A DNA stretch of 26,227 nt from JBHENN01 sp046262015 (GTDB taxonomy: Bacteria > Actinomycetota > CADDZG01 > WHSQ01). Below, piece after piece: positions 1 through 5,877 of the stretch. The stretch spans positions 1-26,227 of the forward strand of contig JBHENN010000015.1 of assembly GCA_046262015.1 (NCBI GenBank), given 5' to 3'. The notes below the pieces were generated by a model, which saw only the letters and a program-made list of their open reading frames with translations, searched no databases and was not told the origin of the DNA. A program made the translations under genes and the position numbers. Position 1 is the stretch's first letter; each line of letters begins with the position of its first letter.

Positions 1-2
1 CA

Positions 3-518
3 CCGGGCTCGCCGCCCCCCAGCGCCTCTCCGTCCGCCGGCCCGTCGCCCGCCGCGATCCCGCCGGGCTTCGTCGAGGTCCGCGACGACGGCGGGCGGTT
101 CTCGATCGCCTATCCGGCCGGCTGGAAGCGGCTCGGCTCCCCCGACCCCGACGTCCGTCTCGTCGCGGCCGGAGCACAGGACGACTCGCTGCTGGTGCGG
201 ACGACGCGGCTGGGCTTCCGGGTCGGGGCCGGCCAGCTTCCGGCCGTGCGCAAGCTCACCGACCGGATCGTCCAATCCGGAAAGGGCGTGCGGATCCTGT
301 CGGGGCCGCAGGAGGTCGAGGTGGGAGGCCTCCCGGGATGGTTCTACTTCTACTCGTTCAAGGACCCGGCCACGGGCCGGCGGGGCGCCCATTCGCACTA
401 CTTCCTGTTCCGGGGCCGCACGATGCTCGGGATCGTCTTCCAGACGATCCCGGCGGAGCGCTTCCCGCGCCTCGCGCCGGTGTTCGACCAGATCGTAGGG
501 ACCTTCCAACCTCGGTGA
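3..518 (+). CDS. Partial secreted/lipoprotein-like protein, C-terminal part
   Basis: The reading frame is open from the first bases of the window, so the start codon lies upstream. The visible 171 residues begin with a Pro/Ser/Ala-rich low-complexity linker (about residues 1-20), typical of the stretch after a lipobox or signal peptide in actinobacterial exported proteins. A compact alpha/beta domain follows, opening with a pattern like F-S-I-A-Y-P-x-G-W and ending in a hydrophobic helix region with L-G-I-V-F-Q, then F-D-Q-I-V-G-T-F and the stop. That layout resembles PsbP/DUF1795-like domains of secreted proteins, but the resemblance is from pattern only and I do not assign a function. A GTG at 195 is internal to the domain and is not a credible start. 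The gene converges on the minus-strand cluster and is separated from it by a hairpin terminator. Confidence 0.6.
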   Translation, partial: PGSPPPSASPSAGPSPAAIPPGFVEVRDDGGRFSIAYPAGWKRLGSPDPDVRLVAAGAQDDSLLVRTTRLGFRVGAGQLPAVRKLTDRIVQSGKGVRILSGPQEVEVGGLPGWFYFYSFKDPATGRRGAHSHYFLFRGRTMLGIVFQTIPAERFPRLAPVFDQIVGTFQPR

Positions 519-522
519 GCGG

Positions 523-548
523 GGTCCCGGGCGATGCAACCCGGGACC
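523..548. terminator. Hairpin terminator between convergent genes
   Basis: A perfect 9-bp inverted repeat, GGTCCCGGG then an 8-nt loop then CCCGGGACC, lies 4 bp after the stop codon at 516-518 and 24 bp before the end of the opposing gene at 573. There is no T-tract on either side, which is common for high-GC bacteria. It could serve both strands. Confidence 0.6.
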
Positions 549-572
549 AACCACCCCCTTAGCGCTGTACCA

Positions 573-1202
573 CTACTGGTTGCAGTAGTTGCCGCCTACC
601 TTGCAGTCGATGTTGTTCGCGTGCCCATGGATCATGAAGTTGCCGGCGCTGCCGTGTTGCCTGCCCACCTGGGTAAGGACGTTGGACAGGTCACTCTCGA
701 TCCCCCGGACGGCCCCGATGATCACGTCGGCGCGCCCGTTGATCGCCGCGACGCCCGCCTTGATCGTGCGGACCTCGCCCAAGACGGTGGACAGGTTGCC
801 GTGGATCCCGTCCACCGTGCTCCCGATCCCCTTGGCCGTGGTGTTGATCGATCCGACCGTGTCGTTGATGCCCCCGGCGGTGTCGAGGATGCCCGTGACG
901 GTCTCGTCGATGGTCCCCACCGAGGTGATCACCTCGTCCAGCTGACCCGAGAGCGGCCCGGCCGCCTCGAGGATCTTGCCTGCGGACGTGTTGACCTCGA
1001 TGGCCAGCTTGACGCTGTCGAGATCCTTGTCGATGGGTGACACCGAGCTCACGATGTCGGCGACCGCCTCGTCGATCGCGATCGCCGATATCAACGTTCC
1101 GGTCAGCATCAGGACGGCGGCCAGCGCCTACGCGATGACGACGACCAGGATGGTCCCGGCGAGCCCTCGCTCGCCGCGGAGGTGCTCCAGCCGTCCGGCC
1201 AT
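573..1202 (-). pseudogene. Membrane-anchored heptad coiled-coil protein, interrupted by in-frame TAG
   Basis: The ATG at 1202-1200 overlaps the stop of the upstream gene as ATGA, which fixes the start. Translation gives a short basic cytoplasmic tail with an R-G-E-R-G motif, then a hydrophobic segment interrupted at codon 25 by TAG (1130-1128). The frame then stays open for 185 codons. After the membrane segment come about a dozen uninterrupted heptads of the form I-x-x-x-(V/A)-x-x, rich in Gly, Thr and Asn, then a tail with two cysteines (D-C-K-V-G-G-N-Y-C). The same architecture and the R-G-E-R-G motif recur in the gene at 1877-2512, so this is a tandem paralogue. Reinitiation at the ATG at 1109, inside the hydrophobic stretch, would lose about half the anchor. 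The stop may be a real nonsense mutation or a base error. Function is unknown; the coiled coil suggests oligomerisation at the outer face of the membrane. Confidence 0.6.
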
Positions 1203-1867
1203 CAGCAGCCCCCGCCGGTGGGCAGACGCTCACACACGCTCTGCAGGTGCTTGTTGACCTCTTTGAGCCCGCCGAGGATGTTGCCCGCGTCGGCCTTTGC
1301 CTGGGTCAGCACACTGTTCGCCGTGGCTACCCGCATCCAGATGTCGCTCGTCCCGAGGTTGTCGGCCGGGGTCTGCGCTGCCTCCAGCGTCACCTCGATC
1401 TGACGCGCCAGGTCCTGGACGCTGACGAGGACGCTCGATGTCCCCTTGAGCGAGCTCGACGTGTCGACCAGCGAGGCCGAGGTGTCCTTGAGGGACGAGT
1501 CGACCTGGACCAACGACGCGTCGATCGACGACAGCCCCGCGATGATGTCGTCCGCTTGTCCGGGGACCGGTTTCAGGGCGGTATCGATCTCGGTGAGGTT
1601 GCCGTTGATGTTCTGCACGTGGGCGGGTAGGGGCTCGACGTCACCGCCGGCGCCGGTCACCGCTTCATCGGCCACCTTGAGGGCATCGTCGATGGACTCC
1701 AGCGCGCCGACGATGCCGAGCAGGAACCCGATCACCACCAGCACCACGAGGGTCCCGATCGTGACCCACGTCCACATCCACCTGGTCGCGGCCGACGAGC
1801 CCGGCCCCGACTCGCTGGATCCACGCCTTATCCATGGTGCGGTTGCGAAACCTGGTTGTGTCGACAC
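1202..1867 (-). CDS. Single-pass membrane protein with heptad coiled coil (paralogue 2)
   Basis: 221 aa starting at a GTG at 1867, with a purine-rich AGGGGGAG just upstream as ribosome binding site. An N-terminal cytoplasmic segment of about 30 residues precedes one transmembrane helix (about residues 31-53, W-T-W-V-T-I-G-T-L-V-V-L then V-V-I-G-F-L-L-G). The exported part contains a Ser/Leu/Val heptad array (I-D-A-S-L-V-Q, V-D-S-S-L-K-D, T-S-A-S-L-V-D and similar) and ends with a short Cys-bearing tail (C-E-R-L-P-T-G-G-G-C). The pair of C-terminal cysteines recurs in the two flanking paralogues and could form disulfides outside the cell. It is the middle gene of a three-gene minus-strand operon: 9 bp after the gene at 1877-2512, and overlapping the next gene as ATGA. 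No enzymatic motif is visible. DUF948-like or methyl-accepting-like similarity would come only from the coiled coil. Confidence 0.75.
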   Translation of the reverse strand: MSTQPGFATAPWIRRGSSESGPGSSAATRWMWTWVTIGTLVVLVVIGFLLGIVGALESIDDALKVADEAVTGAGGDVEPLPAHVQNINGNLTEIDTALKPVPGQADDIIAGLSSIDASLVQVDSSLKDTSASLVDTSSSLKGTSSVLVSVQDLARQIEVTLEAAQTPADNLGTSDIWMRVATANSVLTQAKADAGNILGGLKEVNKHLQSVCERLPTGGGC

Positions 1868-1876
1868 GGGCTCCCC

Positions 1877-2512
1877 CTAACAGTGATTGTCGCTCGGGCC
1901 ACCGAGCTTGCGGTCGATGCACGCGGCGTTCTGATGTGCGGCCCGTGCCTGGGCGAGGATGTTGCCGGTATCGCCTTTGATCGCCCGGGCGAGGGCGATC
2001 GTGCGGTCCAGGTTCTGGTTGATGATGCGCACGTCGTTGTCGATCCGCCTCCCGACGTCGAGGATCTCGGCCGCTACCGCGTTGATCCCTTTGGCGGTCT
2101 CGCCGACCGTGCCGGCCGTGCTGTTGATCTCCTTGGCGGTGCCGTTGATCCTGTCGGCCGAGGAGAGGATCGAGGCGCCCAGCCCGTCGATGGACTTAGC
2201 CAGGTCGACGATCTTGGTGAGCTTGCCCTCGAGCGGCTCCGCCGTGGTCAGGATGGACCCGGCCGTGTCGTTGGTCCGGTTGAGCTGGATCACGGCGTCG
2301 GTAGCGATGTTGATGCCCCGGCCGGTCTTGGAGATGTTGTCTGCCTTCTTGTTGATGCTCTGCGCCGCCCCCAGCGTGCGTGCCAGGAGCACCGCTGCTC
2401 CACCGACCGCCACCACCACGACGCCGATGATGATCAGGTTCACGAACCCTCGCTCACCGCGTGGGACCGTTCGCCCCCGCAGCCAGCGGATGAGAACACT
2501 CAATCCCGCCAC
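1877..2512 (-). CDS. Single-pass membrane protein with heptad coiled coil (paralogue 1)
   Basis: First gene of the minus-strand operon, 211 aa from a GTG at 2512. A TTG three codons in, at 2503, has better spacing (8 nt) from the AAGGGGG ribosome binding site, so the start is uncertain by three residues. The protein has a basic cytoplasmic tail with R-G-E-R-G, one membrane helix (about residues 22-44, rich in Ile/Val), then about 12 heptads such as I-N-G-T-A-K-E, I-N-S-T-A-G-T and V-G-E-T-A-K-G. It ends in a Cys-containing tail (C-I-D-R-K-L-G-G then N-H-C). The R-G-E-R-G motif, heptad register and Cys tail match the gene at 573-1202 best. I infer structural or scaffold roles by hetero-oligomerisation with its neighbours; no family name is certain. 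Confidence 0.75.
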   Translation of the reverse strand: MAGLSVLIRWLRGRTVPRGERGFVNLIIIGVVVVAVGGAAVLLARTLGAAQSINKKADNISKTGRGINIATDAVIQLNRTNDTAGSILTTAEPLEGKLTKIVDLAKSIDGLGASILSSADRINGTAKEINSTAGTVGETAKGINAVAAEILDVGRRIDNDVRIINQNLDRTIALARAIKGDTGNILAQARAAHQNAACIDRKLGGPSDNHC

Positions 2513-2582
2513 CCCCTTGAGTCTTGTCCGACGAACGGTCCGATGGAGCCGGGTGAGAGGACGACGGGCGGCGTGCGAGGGG

Positions 2583-2597
2583 GGGGCTCTGAGCCCC
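2583..2597. repeat. Perfect 7-bp palindrome GGGGCTC-T-GAGCCCC
   Basis: This dyad lies in the 352-bp divergent intergenic region (2513-2864), about 70 bp upstream of the minus-strand operon start. The one-base centre makes it more plausible as a protein-binding dyad than as a terminator hairpin. Confidence 0.4.
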
Positions 2598-2676
2598 GTC
2601 GTGACTCAACCATCGGTCAGTCCCCCCAGTTCCTGGGCCGGACGAGCCGGCCACCCGCCGATATTGGACACCGACA

Positions 2677-2703
2677 TATAGGTGCAAGTCAAACGAACCT
2701 ATA
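2677..2703. promoter_or_regulatory. Operator-like inverted repeat TATAGGT-N13-ACCTATA
   Basis: A perfect 7-bp inverted repeat with a 13-nt spacer sits in the only AT-rich stretch of the divergent promoter region between the two membrane-protein operons. Half-site centres are 20 bp apart, about two helical turns, as expected for a dimeric regulator. A regulator gene is not evident nearby. Confidence 0.4.
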
Positions 2704-2764
2704 CCAGACCGCCCCGGGGCGCCCGGGCGCGCTGCTGTGCGAACGGCGGCTCACGGGACAGCCT

Positions 2765-2793
2765 TTGCAGAGGCGAGGGGCCCGGGCTACACT
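2765..2793 (+). promoter_or_regulatory. Sigma-70-like promoter for the plus-strand small membrane proteins
   Basis: TTGCAG at 2765-2770 and TACACT at 2788-2793 are separated by exactly 17 nt. The -10 hexamer matches four of six consensus positions and the -35 starts with TTG. The first plus-strand gene starts at 2865, leaving a leader of about 65 nt that contains the 14-nt tandem repeat. Confidence 0.45.
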
Positions 2794-2821
2794 CTCGATG
2801 CGCGCGACACCTAGCGCCAGC

Positions 2822-2853
2822 GGGACGGCACAGACGGGACGGCACAGACGGGA
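2822..2853. repeat. 14-nt tandem repeat in leader (2.3 copies)
   Basis: The 14-nt unit GGGACGGCACAGAC occurs at 2822-2835 and 2836-2849, followed by a four-base partial copy. It lies between the predicted promoter and the ribosome binding site (GGAGAGGGAG, 2851-2860) of the gene at 2865. Confidence 0.7.
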
Positions 2854-2864
2854 GAGGGAGGCCT

Positions 2865-3140
2865 ATGATCCTGGCGGAGCACCAAGGCGGCGACCCCCAC
2901 CTCTACGGCTGGGTCCTGGGCCTTGTCATCGCGTTCTCGGTGATCGTGATCGTCGTGATCGTCGTCGCGACGATCCTGACGCTTGCGGCTCGCATCTCCA
3001 AGCAGGCCGTGATGGCGACCGAGGCGCTCGACGCGGGACGCGCCAACACGCTGGCGCTGTGGGACCTCCAGAAGATCAACGACTCGGCCAGGGCCATCCT
3101 TCAGGCGGCGCGCTCCGCACGCAACGCGCTGGGAGGTTGA
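2865..3140 (+). CDS. Small single-pass membrane protein A
   Basis: 91 aa from an ATG at 2865, with a strong purine-rich ribosome binding site (2851-2860) four bases upstream. A short polar N-terminus (about 14 residues, including E-H-Q-G-G-D-P-H) precedes a long, very hydrophobic helix (about residues 15-42, a run of I-V-I-V-V-I-V-V-A-T). An amphipathic Ala-rich helix with A-L-W-D-L-Q-K-I and A-R-A-I-L-Q-A-A-R-S-A-R closes the protein. The layout (short head, one membrane helix, cytoplasmic or exported helix of about 45 residues) repeats in the next two genes, which look like diverged paralogues. First gene of the plus-strand operon; the next gene starts one base after its stop. No known domain recognised. 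Confidence 0.7.
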   Translation: MILAEHQGGDPHLYGWVLGLVIAFSVIVIVVIVVATILTLAARISKQAVMATEALDAGRANTLALWDLQKINDSARAILQAARSARNALGG

Positions 3141-3141
3141 T

Positions 3142-3420
3142 GTGGATCTAGTGCTTGCATTCGCGGACCAGGAGATCGCGATGTGGACGATCGCGCTGGG
3201 TATCGGAGCGGTCGTGATCGTGGTCGTGATCGCATTGCTCACGGTGCTGCTCAAGATCGTCCACGACATCGACCGCAACGTCTTCGGGGTGTGGGAGATG
3301 GCCAAACGCCTCGCCGCCAATACCGCAACGACATGGCAGCTCAACGCAACGGCCTCGACCCTCGAAGAGGTCAAGAAAGAAGCCCTGGCCCACGACGAGC
3401 TGTTGGCGAGCCGCCGATGA
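3142..3420 (+). CDS. Small single-pass membrane protein B
   Basis: 92 aa starting with GTG at 3142, with GGGAGG (3131-3136) five bases upstream. An ATG at 3181 is an alternative start that would remove the short polar head. One transmembrane helix spans about residues 14-37 (G-I-G-A-V-V-I-V-V-V-I-A-L-L). It is followed by an amphipathic helix containing D-I-D-R-N-V-F-G-V-W-E-M-A-K-R-L, comparable to the helix after the membrane segment of protein A. The C-terminus is charged (E-E-V-K-K-E-A). It overlaps the next gene as ATGA, so the three small genes are translationally coupled. Function unknown. The proximity and matching topology suggest they act with the large coiled-coil proteins encoded divergently. 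Confidence 0.7.
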   Translation: MDLVLAFADQEIAMWTIALGIGAVVIVVVIALLTVLLKIVHDIDRNVFGVWEMAKRLAANTATTWQLNATASTLEEVKKEALAHDELLASRR

Positions 3421-3683
3421 GCACGACCCTTCTCATCACCCTCACCGTCGTCGAGATCCTCGCCTTGGTGCTCGTCCTGGCGATCTACCTGATCAAGGTG
3501 TCGCGGGGCCTCCGCTCGATCGCCGACACCCTGGCCAAGGTCACGTTCGGGGTGCGCGCCGTCGAGCTGCAGGTGGCTGTCGTCGGCCCCGGTGTCACCC
3601 AGGTCAACAAGACGCTCGAGGAGATCGCCAACGCCTTGCCGGGCATCGCCGAGAAGGCCGAGAGGCTGGCCGGACGGGCCTAG
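3417..3683 (+). CDS. Small single-pass membrane protein C
   Basis: 88 aa from the ATG at 3417 that overlaps the preceding stop (ATGA). The membrane helix starts almost at the N-terminus (residues about 4-25, L-L-I-T-L-T-V-V-E-I-L-A-L-V-L-V-L-A). It is followed by K-V-S-R-G-L-R-S-I-A-D-T-L and a helical tail with E-E-I-A-N-A-L-P-G-I-A-E-K-A-E-R. The region after the membrane resembles the coiled-coil segments of the minus-strand proteins in its spacing of Ile/Leu/Val residues. A longer frame opens upstream at 3183 but runs in the shadow of the previous gene. No enzymatic motif; role inferred only from the cluster. Confidence 0.7.
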   Translation: MSTTLLITLTVVEILALVLVLAIYLIKVSRGLRSIADTLAKVTFGVRAVELQVAVVGPGVTQVNKTLEEIANALPGIAEKAERLAGRA

Positions 3684-3687
3684 CGCC

Positions 3688-4215
3688 ATCACCGAGAGCC
3701 CGGACGACACCTTCCGGCAGGTCCTTCCGCCCTACGGCGAGCCCGAAGGACCCCGGCTTCCTCTCGAGGGCGTCGTCGACGCGTATCTGGACGGCGGGCG
3801 CGCCGGGTTCTCGGACGACCTGCACATCGAAGGCAACCTCTTGTTGCTCGGCCGGATGGGCCTGCTCGGCGTACGCCTGGGGTCGCGCTCCCTGCTCCTT
3901 AGGTGCGACGTCGACCCCGCCCTTGCCCACGTCAAGGGACGGGTCGAGACGCTGCTCCACGACCGCGGTCTCGATCTCGTGGAGCCCGACGCCCGCTTGG
4001 GCGACATCGCCGCGATCCAGGTGGCCGGGATCCGCGGGGCTATGTGGGACCTGTGGGGCGACGACCGCGGGCGCGCCGTGGACGATCTGAACCGGGCCGC
4101 TCTCGGCGACGACGCCGATCCGGGCGCCGCACCGGGTCCGACGTCAGACCTCGCACCGGGGATGTCGCTCGACGACCTCCTCGACGAGTGGTCGCCTGGC
4201 GACCCTCGCGCCTAG
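3688..4215 (+). CDS. Protein with N-terminal domain shared with the convergent gene
   Basis: About 175 aa. The credible protein begins just after the preceding stop (3681-3683) with I-T-E-S-P-D-D-T-F, but no ATG, GTG or TTG exists there; the first in-frame codon is ATC at 3688. The only upstream standard start, the GTG at 3592, would add an Arg/Pro-rich shadow of the neighbouring gene. Residues about 28-140 align by eye with residues 4-115 of the minus-strand gene at 4233-5018. Shared landmarks are D-x-L-H-I-E, L-x-L-x-G, V-R-L-G followed by S-x-x-L-x-R, and W-(D/E)-L-W-G-x-D-x-R. The C-terminus is acidic and Asp/Leu-rich (S-L-D-D-L-L-D-E-W). The domain is unknown to me and probably soluble. 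It is the last gene of the small membrane protein operon. Confidence 0.6.
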   Translation: MTESPDDTFRQVLPPYGEPEGPRLPLEGVVDAYLDGGRAGFSDDLHIEGNLLLLGRMGLLGVRLGSRSLLLRCDVDPALAHVKGRVETLLHDRGLDLVEPDARLGDIAAIQVAGIRGAMWDLWGDDRGRAVDDLNRAALGDDADPGAAPGPTSDLAPGMSLDDLLDEWSPGDPRA

Positions 4216-4232
4216 CGGTGCGTCGAGCGCAG

Positions 4233-5018
4233 CTACGGCACCTCCGGCAACAGCGAGGCGAGATCCGATCGCCACGCAGTCGCCGGCGCGCGCCCGTCCA
4301 GTGCGACGTCCGCGCCCGCAGGTACCACGTCGTCGTCGACGACGGCGGCCACCGGTAGGAACCGGCCGCACGCCGCGGCACGCAGACGCATCACGAACTC
4401 ACGACCCGCGGGGACGCGCGCGCCGACGACCACCGCGGCCGGCCTGAGGTCCCCGCAGTCGTCCGGCTCGATCTCCGACAGGGCGCGGGACTCGAACCGG
4501 CAGGCCGGAAGCGACGCCTCGAGCGCGTAGACCTCGTCGTCCGCGAGACCCACCGCGAGGACGACGCACGGCGGCAACCCCGCGATCCGCCGCGCTCCCT
4601 CCATCTGGACACCGAGGCCTTCGACCACGGCCTCGTCGACCTCCGCCCAGTCGCGGAACATCGACTCGGCCCCGGCCCGACTCGCCAGAGCCCGGGTCGC
4701 GCTGCGTCCGTCCCGGCCCCACAGCTCCCACGTCCCTCCCGCGGTCGAGACCTCGGTATAGATGACCGCGAGGATCAGAGGATGCTCTCCCGGGATGTCG
4801 GAGAGACCTGCGGCGCTGAGGACCTCACGGACTATCTCCGGGGCATGCGAGTCGTCGGGTGCCTCTTCGGTACGCACCAGGAACGCGGAGTCACCCAGCC
4901 TCACCGCGCAGTGCCACCACCCGGCCAGGATCAGCGCGTCCTCTTCGATATGAAGGCTGTCTCCGGCCGCCGCCGGCGCGCCCGCGATGAACCTTCCGAC
5001 GACCTCTGCGTCCTGCAT
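4233..5018 (-). CDS. Two-part protein: shared domain plus receiver-like C-terminal half
   Basis: 261 aa from an ATG at 5018. The N-terminal half (about residues 1-120) is a paralogue of the domain at 3688-4215, with D-S-L-H-I-E near residue 22 and W-E-L-W-G-R-D-G-R near residue 101. The C-terminal half (about 130-261) alternates hydrophobic strands and helices: C-V-V-L-A-V-G-L-A-D-D-E-V, then R-P-A-A-V-V-V-G-A-R-V-P, then F-L-P-V-A-A-V-V-D-D-D. That is the rhythm of a CheY-like or other Rossmann-type fold. A phosphoacceptor Asp is not clear, so this could be a degenerate receiver domain. It converges on its paralogue with 17 bp between stops and diverges from the ATPase gene at 5106. No function assigned. 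Confidence 0.65.
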   Translation of the reverse strand: MQDAEVVGRFIAGAPAAAGDSLHIEEDALILAGWWHCAVRLGDSAFLVRTEEAPDDSHAPEIVREVLSAAGLSDIPGEHPLILAVIYTEVSTAGGTWELWGRDGRSATRALASRAGAESMFRDWAEVDEAVVEGLGVQMEGARRIAGLPPCVVLAVGLADDEVYALEASLPACRFESRALSEIEPDDCGDLRPAAVVVGARVPAGREFVMRLRAAACGRFLPVAAVVDDDVVPAGADVALDGRAPATAWRSDLASLLPEVP

Positions 5019-5082
5019 CTCGGTCCCATCTCTCGCGTTCCGCGCCGAGCCCGCAGTCTAGGCACCCGGCGCGCCCCGATAG

Positions 5083-5099
5083 AGGGTGACCCTTAGGGT
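5083..5099. promoter_or_regulatory. Overlapping dyads AGGGT-G-ACCCT and ACCCT-T-AGGGT
   Basis: Two perfect 5-bp palindromes share the central ACCCT and form AGGGT-ACCCT-AGGGT with one-base spacers, ending 6 bp before the ATG at 5106. The position overlaps the translation initiation region of ATPase 1. The element may be an operator or a structure affecting initiation; chance cannot be excluded at this length. Confidence 0.3.
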
Positions 5100-5105
5100 C
5101 CACGG

Positions 5106-5870
5106 ATGCGGATCGCGGTCGTCGGCAAGGGCGGGTCGGGTAAGTCGGTGATCAGCGGCACGATCGCGCGTCTGCTGGCCCGCCGGGGCGAACGGGTCCT
5201 CGCGCTCGACTCCGATCCGATCCCCGGCCTTGCCATCAGTCTAGGCCTCGGCCCTCTCGGGACCTCGATGCTGGCGGACGCGGTCGAGCAGGACGAGAAG
5301 GGGCGGTGGAAGCTCAAACGAGGCATCGGCGCGGCGCGGGCGGTGCAGCGCTAATCGGTGACGGCGCCTGACGGGGTCCGACTGCTGCAGTTCGGAAAGG
5401 CTGGCAGCCAAGGGCTCCAACCCGTGATGGGATCCCTCAACGGCTTCTACCAGGTCGTTCATCGACTCGCTCGGACGCCCGCGTTGGCGGGATGGTCGGT
5501 CGTGGGTGACCTCCCCGCCGGGCCCCGTCAAGCCGCGTTCGCGTGGGCCCCGTACGCCCGCGGTTTCCTCCTGGTGGTCGAGCCGACCTGGCAATCGATC
5601 CTTACCGCACGGCGGATCGCTCGCATCGTTCGCTCGCGGCCCGGCGTGCAGGTGTTCGCGGTCGGCAACAAGATCGCCGAGCCCCACGAGGCCGAGCTCA
5701 TCGCCGAACGTCTGGGCGAGAAGATCATCGAAGTGATCCCTGCGGACCGGGATCTCGCCGACGCCGAGAGGAAGGGGATCGCCGTGATCGACCATGCTCC
5801 GGGCTCCGCTGCGGTCCGGGCGATCGAGCGGCTGGTCAAGAAGCTCGCGCGGCGTAGTCTGGACCCGTGA
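5106..5870 (+). pseudogene. MinD/CooC-like P-loop ATPase 1, interrupted by in-frame TAA
   Basis: 254 codons in one frame from an ATG at 5106 to a TGA at 5868. Residues 7-14 give the deviant Walker A of the MinD/ParA/CooC class (G-K-G-G-S-G-K-S), and L-A-L-D-S-D-P-I-P-G follows as the switch I region. At codon 83 (5352-5354) a TAA stops the frame, which then continues with no loss of family features: A-P-D-G-V-R-L-L-Q-F-G-K, V-V-G-D-L-P-A-G, L-L-V-V-E-P-T and V-G-N-K-I. From my memory of related ATPases, the stop position is normally a tyrosine (A-V-x-R-Y), one base away from TAA. The protein lacks a Cys-X-Cys motif. It lies 7 bp upstream of ATPase 2, and the pair looks like a duplicated maturation or positioning ATPase operon. 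TAA is not a selenocysteine codon, so this is either a lesion or a base error. Confidence 0.65.
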
Positions 5871-5877
5871 TGCCACG

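Noticed and set aside
1128..1130. TAG read as pyrrolysine
   Set aside because: Pyrrolysine is rare and confined to methylamine methyltransferases and a few others. The site is in a membrane helix, and nothing in the window supports the machinery.
1856..3151. 431-codon plus-strand frame across the coiled-coil gene and promoter region
   Set aside because: It is antisense to the gene at 1877-2512, has Arg/Pro/Asp-rich sequence without motifs, and runs through the divergent promoter.
5352..5354. TAA as a recoded codon analogous to the TGAs of ATPase 2
   Set aside because: TAA is not used for selenocysteine, and the position corresponds to a tyrosine-like column, not a Cys motif. A lesion or base error is simpler.
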